Both the position numbers and the translations under genes were made by a program. DNA of 64,000 bases from Glaciimonas soli. Lineage in GTDB: Bacteria > Pseudomonadota > Gammaproteobacteria > Burkholderiales > Burkholderiaceae_D. The notes beneath the pieces were generated by a model that was given only the letters and a program-made list of their open reading frames with translations, searched no databases and had not been told where the DNA came from. The stretch covers positions 248,001-312,000 of the forward strand of contig NZ_WINI01000004.1 of the NCBI RefSeq assembly GCF_009497155.1, in the 5' to 3' direction. Each line of letters starts with the position of its first letter. The stretch's first letter is position 1. Positions 16,533 to 26,653 of this stretch are shown here, in pieces.

Positions 16533-17447
16533 TCAGTTATCTATTACGCGCTTGGCCGCAATCGCATTACCGGCACGGCTAACAGCCTTGCGCCCGAGGT
16601 GGGTTGAAATAAACTGCCCGGCATCGACCACTTTATCCAGGTCTATGCCGGTTGCGATGCCCAGCCCATTCATCATATAAAGCACATCTTCTGTGGCGAC
16701 ATTACCGGTTGCGCCTTTGGCATATGGACAACCGCCAAGCCCGGCGACCGAAGAGTGATAAATCGAAATGCCGACTTCCAGACTGGCATAAATATTTGCC
16801 AGAGCCTGCCCGTAAGTGTCGTGGAAATGTCCAGACAGCCGTTCGATAGGAAATTCTTGTGTCAATTTTTGCATCACCGTTTGCACCTTATTCGGTGTGC
16901 CGACGCCGATAGTATCAGCGATATCAATCTCATCGCAACCCAGATCGTGCAAACGTTTCAGTACGTCAACTACAGCAGCGACATCAACCTCGCCTTGATA
17001 GGGACAACCAAATGCGCAACTGATGCTACCGCGCAATCTTTTGCCCGCCTGCTTAGCCATTAATGCTACTTCCCGGAAACGTTCTATCGATTCGGCAATG
17101 GAACAATTAATATTTTTTTGTGAGAACGCTTCAGATGCAGAACCGAAGATCACCATCTCGTCAGCATTCGCCGCCAATGCCGCTTCCAGGCCTTTCATGT
17201 TAGGCACCAGAGCAGAATAAATTACGCCCGGCTTACGCGTAATTGCGGCCATGACTTCGCTTGATGTTGCCATCTGCGGCACCCATTTCGGCGAGACGAA
17301 AGAAGCTGCTTCGATATTAACGAAACCGGCAGCAGTCAGTTGATTGACCAGTGCAATTTTAATGTCGGCGGGAATGGTTTCTTTCTCATTTTGCAAACCA
17401 TCGCGTGGGCCAACCTCAACGATTTTTACTTTGCTTGGGAGTGACAT
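16533..17447 (-). CDS. liuE: Hydroxymethylglutaryl-CoA lyase
   Basis: This 304-residue TIM-barrel enzyme has KIVEVGPRDGLQNE at its N-terminus (metal and substrate binding), DTIGVGTPNKV and HFHDTYGQALANIY (metal His ligands). The signature GLGGCPYAKGATGNVATEDV carries the catalytic Cys, C240. It splits HMG-CoA into acetyl-CoA and acetoacetate, the last step of leucine degradation. The other liu genes lie upstream on the same strand. An AAAGGAAAATAA ribosome-binding site precedes ATG 17447. Confidence 0.93.
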   Translation of the reverse strand: MSLPSKVKIVEVGPRDGLQNEKETIPADIKIALVNQLTAAGFVNIEAASFVSPKWVPQMATSSEVMAAITRKPGVIYSALVPNMKGLEAALAANADEMVIFGSASEAFSQKNINCSIAESIERFREVALMAKQAGKRLRGSISCAFGCPYQGEVDVAAVVDVLKRLHDLGCDEIDIADTIGVGTPNKVQTVMQKLTQEFPIERLSGHFHDTYGQALANIYASLEVGISIYHSSVAGLGGCPYAKGATGNVATEDVLYMMNGLGIATGIDLDKVVDAGQFISTHLGRKAVSRAGNAIAAKRVIDN

Positions 17448-17570
17448 TTATTTTCCTTTTCAAAACCTATCGTGGCATGTGTAGGCTGGGCACGCTTTTA
17501 CACCCATGCGTATCACCATCATTTTTATTTTTTATCTAAGTAATCAACTTGAAATTTAAAATCCATCTCC

Positions 17571-17636
17571 GTCATCCTCGCGAACGCGGGGATCCATTCT
17601 ACGACTAACATGGATCCCCGCGTTCGCGGGAATGAT
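17571..17636. repeat. Dispersed inverted repeat, GTCATTCCCGCG family
   Basis: Two inverted arms (17571-17596 and 17611-17636), each containing a palindromic CGCGAACGCGG-type core, are separated by about 14 bp. It has the same ends as the element at 6915-7056 but a much shorter centre. It sits between the HMG-CoA lyase and the GhrA-like gene. Confidence 0.72.
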
Positions 17637-17735
17637 GGGGATTTTTTAAAATTGTTTACACCAATTTACTTACCGCATTCAATGTTATTCCGAGTGGACA
17701 CAAAAGCGCAGCCACTCTACGACGGTCTCATACCA

Positions 17736-18668
17736 TCAATAGCCTTGCGACCTGTCCACCAAACCACTCACCGTTTCCCCACGCTGCAACGCGCGTATCT
17801 TGCCGGTGATCTGCAATACGGTTTGCTCTTCCACCGACTGCGCTGATATATGCGGTGTGATGGTGATACGCGGCTCTTTCCAAAACGGATGTGTTTCTAC
17901 TAACGGCTCATGCGCAAATACATCCAGCGTCGCGCCGGCGATCTGCCCAGCTTGTATCTGCGCCAGCAAATCTTCTTCCACCAGATGCCCGCCGCGCGCC
18001 ACATTAATCACATAAGCAGCATGCTGTAACTTCTGTAAATTAGCACTATTGACGATACCGCGTGTCGCCGGCGTCAACGGCAAAATACACACCAATACGC
18101 GCGTCGCCCGCAAGAATGCATCGAGCTCTGCGTCTCCGGCATAGCAATGCATGCCCGGCACAGATTTTTTAGTCCGACTCCAACCATGCAAGGGAAAATC
18201 GAAATGCGCCAACGCTTCGGCGATCCGCGAACCTAAAACACCCAGTCCGAGAATCCCAACGCTGAAATCTTTTTTATTCGGCGGTGCCAGCTGCTTCCAC
18301 TCACGCCGCGCAGCTTGTTGCTGGTAAATGTCAAATTGACGGAAATAACCCAACACAGCATGCGTCACGTATTCCGCCATCGGAACCGCCATGCCGCCAT
18401 CATCAATCCGAATCACCGGCACGTCTGCGGGCAAACTATCACCTAACTGCAGAATCGCATCGACACCAGCACCCAGATTAAAAATCGCCTTCAGATTACG
18501 TCGCCCGGCAAACATCTCCACTGGTGGTCGCCATGCCAAAATATAATCAGCATGGGCGTTATCGCCCGACCGCCAATGACGGCACTCAGCCTCAGGCAAA
18601 GCGGCGCTAAATTGCGCTATCCAATCTTCCATGCCGCTGCCTGATGGCGCGTGGAATAACACTTTCAT
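17736..18668 (-). CDS. ghrA: Glyoxylate/hydroxypyruvate reductase A-like D-2-hydroxyacid dehydrogenase
   Basis: This 310-residue protein is similar in layout to GhrA. It has the NAD(P)-binding GILGLGVLGSRIAEAL motif (GxGxxG), then WSRTKKSVPG, where Arg after the beta-strand suits NADP. The catalytic NVARGGHLVEEDLL Arg region, DVFAHEPL (Glu) and TPHISA (His) follow. It would reduce glyoxylate to glycolate or hydroxypyruvate to glycerate. It is embedded between liu genes. Confidence 0.87.
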   Translation of the reverse strand: MKVLFHAPSGSGMEDWIAQFSAALPEAECRHWRSGDNAHADYILAWRPPVEMFAGRRNLKAIFNLGAGVDAILQLGDSLPADVPVIRIDDGGMAVPMAEYVTHAVLGYFRQFDIYQQQAARREWKQLAPPNKKDFSVGILGLGVLGSRIAEALAHFDFPLHGWSRTKKSVPGMHCYAGDAELDAFLRATRVLVCILPLTPATRGIVNSANLQKLQHAAYVINVARGGHLVEEDLLAQIQAGQIAGATLDVFAHEPLVETHPFWKEPRITITPHISAQSVEEQTVLQITGKIRALQRGETVSGLVDRSQGY

Positions 18669-18724
18669 AGATCACCTATGCAATCGTTTTAGGTTTGAAC
18701 ATACCCGAACTGATATTAAAATTA

Positions 18725-18754
18725 CCGTCATCCCCGCGTTCGTGAGAATGACGG
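18725..18754. repeat. Short palindrome of the GTCATTCCCGCG family
   Basis: CCGTCATCCCCGCGTTCG continues into TGAGAATGACGG. It is a single-arm relative of the repeats at 6915, 17571 and 39881, located between the ghrA-like gene and mccA. Confidence 0.6.
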
Positions 18755-18802
18755 AATTTTTAATGTCCAAATAATTGTGCTGAACTAGTCAATCAAGCGC
18801 CT

Positions 18803-20797
18803 TTAGTCAACCTTAAACGCCAGCAACTGCGCCGATTCCGACACTTGATCACCCACCGCATATAACAACTCTTCCACCAAGCCATCCGCCGGTGCTGCGA
18901 TGGTGTGCTCCATCTTCATCGCCTCCATAATCAACAACGGTGCGCCCTTTTTCACTTGCTCACCTTGCGTTACCAACAGCGCGACAATCTTGCCTGGCAT
19001 CGGTGCAGTCAGACGACCACCGTCGCCTTCGCTTTCACCGGCATGCGCCAGCGGATCGGCATAAGCCAAGGTATGTTGATGACCTTCGGTGAAAACATGG
19101 AATAACTCACCCTCGCGCACTACCGTACCGCGCACGGTGCGGTCAGCCAGGCTGATTTCAAAGTCATGCTCGCTTTGCTTTAGCAAGGTCATCAGGCTGA
19201 AATGTTGTCCATGCTGCAGCATGTAACTGCCGTTTTGATACAAGACCGCGACTGCGCTGGTTTTTCCTTCATCAACAAACGTCAGCTGACGTTGCAAATT
19301 GCTGTTGGCGCGCCAGCCGTTGGTGTTGGCCCAAGGATCAGTGCTAGTAGTATTTTCCGAGGCTAACAATGCTGCTGTCGTCAATGCCAATACAGACATC
19401 GCAACCGGTTGCGGTGCAGGGAATAAAACATCCTGATGGCGTTCGATTAATCCCGTATCCAGATCTGCGGAAGAAAATGGCTGGCTAAGTATCAAGCGCT
19501 GCAAGAAATTGATATTGCTGGAAAGTCCGACGATTTGATACTGCGCCAATGCGCTGACCATACTTGCCAACGCCTGTTGACGATCTGGTGCCCAGACGAT
19601 CAGTTTGGCAATCATCGGATCATAGAATGGCGAAATGGCGTCGCCCTCGCGTACACCAGAATCTATCCGCACGATCACATCCTTAGATGCACTGACCGCA
19701 AATTCACGCGCCAACGGCGTACGTAAATGACGCAAGGTCCCGATGGAAGGCAGGAATCCTTTTTCTGGATTTTCTGCATAAATTCGCGCTTCGATCGCGT
19801 GGCCATGCAATTGCAACTGCTCTTGTTGCAGTGGCAGTGCTTCACCAAACGCGACCCGTAATTGCCACTCCACCAAATCCAGACCAGTGATCATTTCAGT
19901 CACCGGATGCTCCACTTGCAAACGCGTGTTCATTTCCATGAAGTAGAACGAACCATCTTGATTTGCAATAAATTCCACCGTGCCGGCACCTACATAGCCA
20001 ACTGCTTTTGCCGCCGCCACCGCCGCATCGCCCATCGCTTTGCGACGTTCCGCGGTCATGCCGGGCGCTGGTGCTTCTTCCAGTACTTTTTGATGACGAC
20101 GCTGCACCGAGCAATCGCGTTCAAACAAATACACGCAAGCGCCATGGCTATCGGCAAAGACCTGGATTTCGATATGGCGTGGACGCGTCAGATATTTTTC
20201 GACAAGTACTTTGTCATCGCCAAAACTATTGATCGCTTCCCGTTTGCACGATGCCAGAGCAGCTTTAAAATCTGTGCTCCGTTCAACGATACGCATGCCT
20301 TTTCCGCCGCCACCGGCACTCGCTTTCAACAGCACTGGATAGGCAATTTTGTCGGCTTGCTGTTGTAAAAAATCAGCATCTTGATTGTCGCCATGATAGC
20401 CGGGTACCAAAGGCACCTCGGCTTTTTCCATCAGCGCTTTGGCGGCCGATTTGGAACCCATGGCTTGAATCGCCGTCGCTGGCGGGCCAATGAACACTAA
20501 TCCTGCGGCAGCACATGCTTGCGCGAAACCGGCGTTCTCAGACAAGAAACCGTAACCCGGATGAATCGCCTGCGCGCCTGTGGCTAACGCGACTGCGATA
20601 ATTTTATCGCCTAGCAGATAGCTTTCTTTCGCCGCTGCCGGGCCGATCAATACCGCCTCATCACAGACAGCAACGTGCTTGGCTTTGGCATCGGCTTCGG
20701 AGTATACCGCTACCGTTTTAATGCCCATGCGGCGCGCAGTAGCAGCAACACGACAAGCAATTTCGCCACGATTGGCGATGAGAATTTTGGTGAACAT
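18803..20797 (-). CDS. liuD: Methylcrotonyl-CoA carboxylase, biotin-containing alpha subunit
   Basis: This protein of about 664 residues has a biotin carboxylase part: FTKILIANRGEIACRVAATARRMG at the N-terminus, the ATP-grasp glycine loop KASAGGGGKGMRIV, and EMNTRLQVEHPVTEMITGLDLVEWQL. A C-terminal biotinyl domain carries EAMKMEH (biotinyl-Lys 628). It carboxylates biotin for the beta subunit, which turns 3-methylcrotonyl-CoA into 3-methylglutaconyl-CoA. Context with HMG-CoA lyase and the hydratase favours methylcrotonyl over propionyl or acetyl substrates. The start is taken as ATG 20797, which has GGAG 5 bp upstream; GTG 20800 is the only nearby alternative. The biotin operon lies immediately upstream. 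Confidence 0.9.
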   Translation of the reverse strand: MFTKILIANRGEIACRVAATARRMGIKTVAVYSEADAKAKHVAVCDEAVLIGPAAAKESYLLGDKIIAVALATGAQAIHPGYGFLSENAGFAQACAAAGLVFIGPPATAIQAMGSKSAAKALMEKAEVPLVPGYHGDNQDADFLQQQADKIAYPVLLKASAGGGGKGMRIVERSTDFKAALASCKREAINSFGDDKVLVEKYLTRPRHIEIQVFADSHGACVYLFERDCSVQRRHQKVLEEAPAPGMTAERRKAMGDAAVAAAKAVGYVGAGTVEFIANQDGSFYFMEMNTRLQVEHPVTEMITGLDLVEWQLRVAFGEALPLQQEQLQLHGHAIEARIYAENPEKGFLPSIGTLRHLRTPLAREFAVSASKDVIVRIDSGVREGDAISPFYDPMIAKLIVWAPDRQQALASMVSALAQYQIVGLSSNINFLQRLILSQPFSSADLDTGLIERHQDVLFPAPQPVAMSVLALTTAALLASENTTSTDPWANTNGWRANSNLQRQLTFVDEGKTSAVAVLYQNGSYMLQHGQHFSLMTLLKQSEHDFEISLADRTVRGTVVREGELFHVFTEGHQHTLAYADPLAHAGESEGDGGRLTAPMPGKIVALLVTQGEQVKKGAPLLIMEAMKMEHTIAAPADGLVEELLYAVGDQVSESAQLLAFKVD

Positions 20798-20913
20798 CAC
20801 GTCTCCATTTATATTTTTGTTTTGGTTAAAAACAGTGTTGTATCAATACTGTTCATTCACTTTTGGCAACGAACGCATTGAAACATCTTTCATAAATCAC
20901 GCCTAGGAAACTC

Positions 20914-20935
20914 CCTCTCCCGCCCGCGGGAGAGG
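20914..20935. terminator. Hairpin CCTCTCCCGC-CC-GCGGGAGAGG
   Basis: This is a perfect 10-bp palindrome with a 2-bp centre between bioB and mccA. It has no T-run. It could separate the bio operon from mccA, stabilise the bioB mRNA end, or be a dispersed repeat. A similar but weaker sequence occurs near 44925-44952. Confidence 0.5.
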
Positions 20936-20947
20936 TGCGTAAAACAT

Positions 20948-21982
20948 TTACGCTTGCGTTACATCACAACGCGCATCTATCGCAGTTGAACGTGTACGCA
21001 TTCCTAATTTTTCCAATAATGCACGGTCTTCTTCAACTTCCGGATTGCCAGTCGTCAGCAATTTATCGCCGTAGAAAATCGAATTAGCGCCTGCCATAAA
21101 GCACAGCGCTTGTATCGCTTCGCCCATCTGACGACGACCGGCGGACAAACGTACTCGCGCTTTTGGCATGGTGATACGTGCTACCGCTACCGTGCGGACA
21201 AACTCCAGCAGATCCAGTTTTTCTGTACCGAACAAAGGTGTGCCTTCCACTTGCACCAGATTATTGACAGGGACCGATTCCGGATACGGTGTCATGTTAG
21301 CCAGTTGCGCCACTAAACCTGCGCGCTGCAAACGTGATTCACCCATGCCGACGATACCGCCGCAACAAACTTTGATGTCAGCGCCACGCACGTTTGAAAT
21401 CGTGTCGAGACGATTTTGATAATCACGGGTAGTGATGATGTCGCCATACAGTTCTGGTGCTGTGTCCAGATTGTGATTGTAGTAATCAAGACCAGCCGCT
21501 TTCAAACGCTCAGCCTGACCTTCACCCAACATACCTAGCGTTGCACAAGTTTCCAGACCCAGCGCTTTGACTTCGCGCACCATTTCTTCGACGTGCTCCA
21601 AATCACGATCTTTCGGTTCGCGCCATGCAGCCCCCATGCAGAAGCGGGTTGCGCCATGCGCTTTGGCTTCACGTGCGGCAGTTAATACCGTCTCTAATGG
21701 CAGAATTTTTTGTGCGACAACACCAGTGTCGTACCGCGCCGCCTGTGGGCAATAGCCGCAATCTTCTGGACAACCACCGGTTTTAATCGACAGCAGTGTC
21801 GCCAGTTCGACTTCGGTAGGGTCAAAATTTTCTCTATGAATTTGTTGCGCACGGAAGAGCAAATCGTTGAATGGCAAATTGAATAATTCCAGCACCTGCT
21901 CTACGCGCCATGCAGCATCGACTAGCTGAACAGGTTTTTGTTGAGCGATGCCCGGTTGAAAAGCGATAGGCTGTGAAGACAT
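20948..21982 (-). CDS. bioB: Biotin synthase
   Basis: This 344-residue radical-SAM enzyme has the [4Fe-4S] motif CPEDCGYC (C71, C75, C78). Other family motifs are [48 protein letters not shown] and the [2Fe-2S] region around [13 protein letters not shown]. It inserts sulphur into dethiobiotin. The start is 2 bp after the bioD stop with AAAGGAAG upstream, so it is translationally linked. Confidence 0.96.
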   Translation of the reverse strand: MSSQPIAFQPGIAQQKPVQLVDAAWRVEQVLELFNLPFNDLLFRAQQIHRENFDPTEVELATLLSIKTGGCPEDCGYCPQAARYDTGVVAQKILPLETVLTAAREAKAHGATRFCMGAAWREPKDRDLEHVEEMVREVKALGLETCATLGMLGEGQAERLKAAGLDYYNHNLDTAPELYGDIITTRDYQNRLDTISNVRGADIKVCCGGIVGMGESRLQRAGLVAQLANMTPYPESVPVNNLVQVEGTPLFGTEKLDLLEFVRTVAVARITMPKARVRLSAGRRQMGEAIQALCFMAGANSIFYGDKLLTTGNPEVEEDRALLEKLGMRTRSTAIDARCDVTQA

Positions 21983-21984
21983 AA

Positions 21985-22722
21985 TTAAACTTCCTTTGTA
22001 TAGAGAGAATGAGTTGCTGCCTTATTAATTACAGGCCAACCCGGTAAATATGAAAAATCTAAATAAGGCGCTGCGTTTGCAGCGCTGGGCGAATCTAATC
22101 GCGGTACGCAACCCAACAACGGAGCAGGAATGCGCGACGTCAGCGCTGCGATCGTCGCATCGCTGTTGAGCATGGAGGCATCGACCGTATTGATCACCCA
22201 TCCTGCCAATGGCAGGCCGCGAGCAGCAATCGCTTCGACCGTCAACAGCGCATGACTGATACAACCTAAACGCAGACCTACCACCAATACCACCGGCAAA
22301 TTCAGCTGCTGCGCCATATCTGCGGTGTCATGCTCATCATTGAGCGGGACACGAAAACCGCCCACCCCTTCCACTATGACAGCATCAGCCTGGGTTGCTA
22401 TCTGTTGATAGCAATGCAGAATATGTGGCAAGTCTATAACGCAATTTTCCAAGGCAGCAGCTATGTGTGGCGCGGTTGGCTGTTGCAACAGATAGGGCGT
22501 GGTCAATGCAACCGGTAAAGCCACACTGGCTTGTGCCGCCAATGCATCAGCGTCGTCGTTATGCCAGACGCCGCCGCGATTCTCTGCGCCTGCAGCAACT
22601 GGCTTCATGCCTGCGCTGCGCACGCCGGTTTGCGTCAGCGCATACAACAAGCTACTGGCGATCAGGGTTTTGCCGATTTCCGTGTCAGTGCCAGCAACGA
22701 AATAAGAACAATGATTATGCAT
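21985..22722 (-). CDS. bioD: Dethiobiotin synthetase
   Basis: This protein of about 245 residues has the ATP-binding P-loop GTDTEIGKT (K18 counted from ATG 22722), MKPVAAGAE, and [24 protein letters not shown] for substrate and metal binding. It closes the ureido ring of biotin using CO2 and ATP. ATG 22722 overlaps the bioA stop by 8 bp; a TTG two codons upstream is less likely. Confidence 0.94.
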   Translation of the reverse strand: MHNHCSYFVAGTDTEIGKTLIASSLLYALTQTGVRSAGMKPVAAGAENRGGVWHNDDADALAAQASVALPVALTTPYLLQQPTAPHIAAALENCVIDLPHILHCYQQIATQADAVIVEGVGGFRVPLNDEHDTADMAQQLNLPVVLVVGLRLGCISHALLTVEAIAARGLPLAGWVINTVDASMLNSDATIAALTSRIPAPLLGCVPRLDSPSAANAAPYLDFSYLPGWPVINKAATHSLYTKEV

Positions 22723-24118
22723 TATCAATCACACTTTCAAACACGGCAGCGGTACGAGCTGCCAGATCATCACATTCTGCATCGTCGAGAATATACGGTG
22801 GCATCAAATACACCGTACGACCTATCGGACGCAACAGTAATTCGTGTTCCAGTGCCTTGCTAAAAAAGCGCCGCGAAAACGTCGTGGCAGCGGCGTCGCT
22901 CATCACACCATCAAACGCCCAGATCATGCCGCGTTGTCGAAAGTGCTGGACTTGTTGATGCTGTGCTAACGGTTGCAATGCCGCCGTAATGCGTTGCGCT
23001 TTGCGTCGATTCGCATTAAGCACGTCGTCCTGGTCAAAAATATCCAAAGTCGCCAGCGCCGCACGACAAGCCAAGGGATTGCCGGTATAAGAATGCGAAT
23101 GCAAAAATCCCCGGCGCACATCGGTATCGTAAAACGCTTGATAAATCTCGTCACGCGTCATCACCAGCGACAGCGGTAAGTAACCTCCGCTAATGCCTTT
23201 CGAGAGGCACACAAAATCCGGCCAGATAGCCTGACCATCAGACGATGCAGCTTGCTCCGACGCAAAAAAAGTCCCGGTCCGGCCGCAACCAACGGCGATT
23301 TCATCAAAAATCAAATGGATTTGATAACGATCACATAAGGCGCGCACTTCGGCTAAATACACCGGATCATGCATCGCCATGCCGGTAGCACATTGCACCA
23401 AAGGTTCGATGATAAGCGCGGCAATATGAGAGCCGCGCTGCTGCAATAACATTTCCAATGCATGCGCTGCGCGAAGCGCCACGTCAGCCGCAGTTTCTCC
23501 CTTTTGTGCGCCGCGCGCATCGGGCGACATCACCACATGCGCCCGATTGGCAGACAACATCGGACCATATGCATCGCGGAACAAAGATACATCGGTGACG
23601 GCGAGTGCGCCTATAGTTTCGCCGTGATAGCTACCTTGCAAGCAAACGAATTCCTGCTTGCTGCTGTGGCCCAAATTGCGCCAGGCATGGAAGCTCATCT
23701 TCAAGGCGATTTCCACCGCCGAAGCGCCATCAGAAGCGTAAAAACAATGGCCTAAAACATTACCTGTAAGCGCGGATAATCTTTCCGACAATTGAATTAC
23801 CGGTTCATGCGTAAAGCCAGCCAACATCGCATGCTCGAGTTTGTCCAACTGATCTTTTAAGGCTGCATTAATGCGTGGATTGGCATGCCCAAACAGATTG
23901 ACCCACCATGAACTGATGGCATCCAGATAACGCTTACCATCGGCATCGTATAACCACGCGCCGCGACCATGCGTCACCGGAATCAGCGGTACTGATTCAT
24001 GGTGCTGCATTTGCGTGCAGGGATGCCAGACGCTTTGCAGACTGCGTTGCATCAGTTGCTGGCTGTTTGTTGGTGTGCTTGTATTCAAATTGCTCTCAAT
24101 TATTTCTTTACTATTCAT
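22715..24118 (-). CDS. bioA: Adenosylmethionine-8-amino-7-oxononanoate aminotransferase
   Basis: This 467-residue fold-type I PLP aminotransferase has RSLQSVWHPCTQMQHHE at the N-terminus (typical BioA), SSWWVNLFGHANPRI, CFYASDGASAVEIALKM, and the aminotransferase class III signature LIFDEIAVGCGRTG. The PLP lysine is K307 in CLSKGISGGYLPL. It transfers an amino group from S-adenosylmethionine to make 7,8-diaminopelargonate. The start overlaps bioF by ATGA. The protein is slightly longer than usual (430-440) because of an N-terminal extension. Confidence 0.95.
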   Translation of the reverse strand: MNSKEIIESNLNTSTPTNSQQLMQRSLQSVWHPCTQMQHHESVPLIPVTHGRGAWLYDADGKRYLDAISSWWVNLFGHANPRINAALKDQLDKLEHAMLAGFTHEPVIQLSERLSALTGNVLGHCFYASDGASAVEIALKMSFHAWRNLGHSSKQEFVCLQGSYHGETIGALAVTDVSLFRDAYGPMLSANRAHVVMSPDARGAQKGETAADVALRAAHALEMLLQQRGSHIAALIIEPLVQCATGMAMHDPVYLAEVRALCDRYQIHLIFDEIAVGCGRTGTFFASEQAASSDGQAIWPDFVCLSKGISGGYLPLSLVMTRDEIYQAFYDTDVRRGFLHSHSYTGNPLACRAALATLDIFDQDDVLNANRRKAQRITAALQPLAQHQQVQHFRQRGMIWAFDGVMSDAAATTFSRRFFSKALEHELLLRPIGRTVYLMPPYILDDAECDDLAARTAAVFESVIDNA

Positions 24119-25323
24119 TTCAACATTTCATCATCCTCGCCAGAGCGGGAGTCCGGAATGATATTTTTGGCCACATTTTTCAACGCCGCAATTAACTGTT
24201 CGACTTGTTCTTCACTATGCGCAGCGCTCAACGAAATCCGTAACCGCGCGGTACCTTTTGGCACTGTCGGTGGCCGTATTGCAGGCACCCAAATACCTTG
24301 TTCATATAGGGCTGCCATTAAGTCTAATGCCAGCTGATTATCTTCCACGATCAAGGCTTGTATCGCCGTTTGCGATGGCAATAAACGCCACGGCAAATCT
24401 GCCAAGCCTTGTTGTAATTGTTGTATCCGCTCTTGTAAGTGCTGTTGTCGCCAGTATTCAGTTTCAAATATTTTCAGCGTTGCCAATAAAGCACTTGCCA
24501 ACATCGGTGGACTAGCGGTGGTAAAAACATAGGTACGTGCGCGTTGCATTAACCAGGTAATCAGCGTTGCATCACCGGCGACAAATGCCCCCGCTACACC
24601 AGCCGCTTTGCCGAACGTACCCATATACAAAACGCGTGGCGATGCCAAACCAAAATGCGCCAGACTGCCGCGCCCTTGCGGACCCAACACGCCAAAACCG
24701 TGTGCATCATCGACCAGCAACCACGCGTCATATTCTTCACACAACGCCAGCAATTCCGGCAGACGAGCGATGTCCCCATCCATGCTGAATACACCATCGG
24801 TGATGATCAGTTTGCGTGGGCTTGTGTTTTTGGCCAGTAGCTGCTTTAGTCGCGTTATATCGTTGTGTGGGTAGATGCGAAATTCAGCGCCGGACAGTCG
24901 TGCGCCATCGATCAGACAAGCGTGATTTAAACGGTCGCAAAACACCGTATCGCCAGCACCGACCAAAGCCGGAATGATGCCCATATTGGCCATATAGCCA
25001 TTGGAAAAATGCAGCGCACGCGGCATGCCAACAAATGCGGCTAACGCCACTTCCAACTCTTCCATTACACGGCTGTGACCACTGACCAGCGCCGAGGATG
25101 CTGCACCAACGCCGTAACGGTCTATGCCTTCATGTGCGGCGGCGATTAACGCAGGATGATTGGCGAGGCCGAGATAATCGTTGCTGGCAAATGCCAAAAA
25201 CGGTTTGCCGTCGACGGTCATGACCGGCCCTTGCGGCCCATCAACGATACGCCGTTGGCGCAACAGCTTTTGCTCTTGCAACGCCAGCAGCTGAGTACTG
25301 ATATCGTCCACTAAATCAGGCAT
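24115..25323 (-). CDS. bioF: 8-amino-7-oxononanoate synthase
   Basis: This protein of about 402 residues is a PLP-dependent alpha-oxoamine synthase, with FASNDYLGLANHP, SALVSGHSRVMEELE, and DDAHGFGVLGPQGRG. The PLP lysine is K239 in YMGTFGKAAGVAGAF. It condenses a pimeloyl thioester with alanine. ATG 25323 (MPDLVDDIS) is chosen because it overlaps the P450 stop by 8 bp and gives normal length; the ORF extends 21 codons further upstream inside the P450 gene. Confidence 0.95.
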   Translation of the reverse strand: MPDLVDDISTQLLALQEQKLLRQRRIVDGPQGPVMTVDGKPFLAFASNDYLGLANHPALIAAAHEGIDRYGVGAASSALVSGHSRVMEELEVALAAFVGMPRALHFSNGYMANMGIIPALVGAGDTVFCDRLNHACLIDGARLSGAEFRIYPHNDITRLKQLLAKNTSPRKLIITDGVFSMDGDIARLPELLALCEEYDAWLLVDDAHGFGVLGPQGRGSLAHFGLASPRVLYMGTFGKAAGVAGAFVAGDATLITWLMQRARTYVFTTASPPMLASALLATLKIFETEYWRQQHLQERIQQLQQGLADLPWRLLPSQTAIQALIVEDNQLALDLMAALYEQGIWVPAIRPPTVPKGTARLRISLSAAHSEEQVEQLIAALKNVAKNIIPDSRSGEDDEMLK

Positions 25324-26563
25324 ACGCGGCCTCAGTTGGCGATGATGACGATGTCGCGGCAGCAGTGAAATGCAACGGCAAGGCATTCAAACTGCGATAG
25401 ACCGCGTTCTGCCCCCATGACTGGGTATCGGATGGATTAGCGAGCGTCAAACCGGGCATGCGTCGCATCACGCTGCGCATGGCGATCTCGGCTTCCATAT
25501 ACGTCAGTGTCGCGCCGATACACACATGCGGGCCATAGCCAAAGGATAAATGCGCGCCTTGATTACGATGAATATCCAGCGCATCCGGATCCGTAAATTT
25601 GGCAGGATCACGATTCGCAGCGCCGATCAAAGGAATCACCAGATCGCCTTTTTTCATCGTTTTCCCGTGCATTTCCACATCGACTTTGAGGCGACGCCCG
25701 CTGTATTGGACGGGACTATCAAAGCGCAATAATTCTTTTAGCGCAGATGGCAACAATGCCGGGTTGTTCTGCAGCGCCTGCCATTGCTGCGGATGCTGCA
25801 GCAATGCCAACATGCCATTGCCAAGTAAGTTACGGGTAGTTTCGTGACCAGCGAATAGCAAGGTGCAGCACTGCGCCAATAATTCTTTGGTGGTGATGAT
25901 GCCGCCGCTGGCTTCGGCAATGACGAGCTGACTGATCAAGTCTTCACCGAGGTGCAAACGACGCTGCGCTAATATGCCGCGGAAATATTCATTCATCGCA
26001 ATCAGACTGGTTTGTGCACGACGCGCAATGTCTATCGTCGGTGTCGGACTGCCTATAAAATCAGCAATATCGTCTGACCAGGCAACAAATTCGCTGCGAT
26101 CTGCACCATCTATGCCTAACATCTCGGCAATCACCAAAGCTGGCAATGGCCGTGCAAACGCGGACATAAAATCAAACTGCGCATTAGCCGGAATTTGATC
26201 TAATAGACCATCTACCAGCTGTTGAATTTTCGGTGCCAGCGTATGTAATGCGGATGGCTTGAATCCGGCGTTCATCACTTGCCGCAAACGCGTATGTTGA
26301 GGCGCATCAACAAATAATAACGAGCGCGAAAATATCCGCTTGAATTCACGCAATTCCTGCATCGCTTGCGGTCCGCTGCTGTTGGCCCAGCCACCGGCTC
26401 GACGCACCGAGAAGCGCGGATCGCGCAAGACACTGGCGACGTCAGCGTACTCCGTTAACAACCAGGCTCCACCGCAAAATTCTTCGTTCCAATGCAATGG
26501 CCCCGCTTCTCGCATGGCCTGATAGGTCGGATATGGGTTGTTGTGAAATGCGCTATTGATCAT
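25316..26563 (-). CDS. Cytochrome P450, candidate BioI-like pimeloyl-forming enzyme
   Basis: This soluble bacterial P450 of about 415 residues has the I-helix motif FAGHETTRN, the K-helix ExxR in ELLRFDSPVQYSGR, and the haem-ligand loop FGYGPHVCIG (C348). It is the first gene of the bio operon and overlaps bioF by 8 bp. In Bacillus, P450 BioI (CYP107H) cleaves acyl-ACP to pimeloyl-ACP; this protein resembles the CYP107-type class and could do the same (inference from context). No bioC or bioH is in the window. ATG 26563 (MINSAFHNNPYP) is preferred over 26596, which has no ribosome-binding site. Confidence 0.88.
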   Translation of the reverse strand: MINSAFHNNPYPTYQAMREAGPLHWNEEFCGGAWLLTEYADVASVLRDPRFSVRRAGGWANSSGPQAMQELREFKRIFSRSLLFVDAPQHTRLRQVMNAGFKPSALHTLAPKIQQLVDGLLDQIPANAQFDFMSAFARPLPALVIAEMLGIDGADRSEFVAWSDDIADFIGSPTPTIDIARRAQTSLIAMNEYFRGILAQRRLHLGEDLISQLVIAEASGGIITTKELLAQCCTLLFAGHETTRNLLGNGMLALLQHPQQWQALQNNPALLPSALKELLRFDSPVQYSGRRLKVDVEMHGKTMKKGDLVIPLIGAANRDPAKFTDPDALDIHRNQGAHLSFGYGPHVCIGATLTYMEAEIAMRSVMRRMPGLTLANPSDTQSWGQNAVYRSLNALPLHFTAAATSSSSPTEAAYA

Positions 26564-26653
26564 TAACTTACTTTTTAATTGCGTTTTTAAAAACATGCTG
26601 CTGGTGAAGATAACCGAACCCGAGATTGTAGCTGGATTAAGGCTTATTCATAC

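Noticed and set aside
18803-20797. Propionyl- or acetyl-CoA carboxylase instead of methylcrotonyl-CoA carboxylase
   Set aside because: Context with liuA, liuC, liuE and an MccB-type beta subunit favours the methylcrotonyl enzyme.
26583-26594. GTTTTTAAAAAC palindrome upstream of the P450 as a BirA or BioR operator
   Set aside because: It is a simple AT palindrome and does not match the known biotin-operator consensus by eye.
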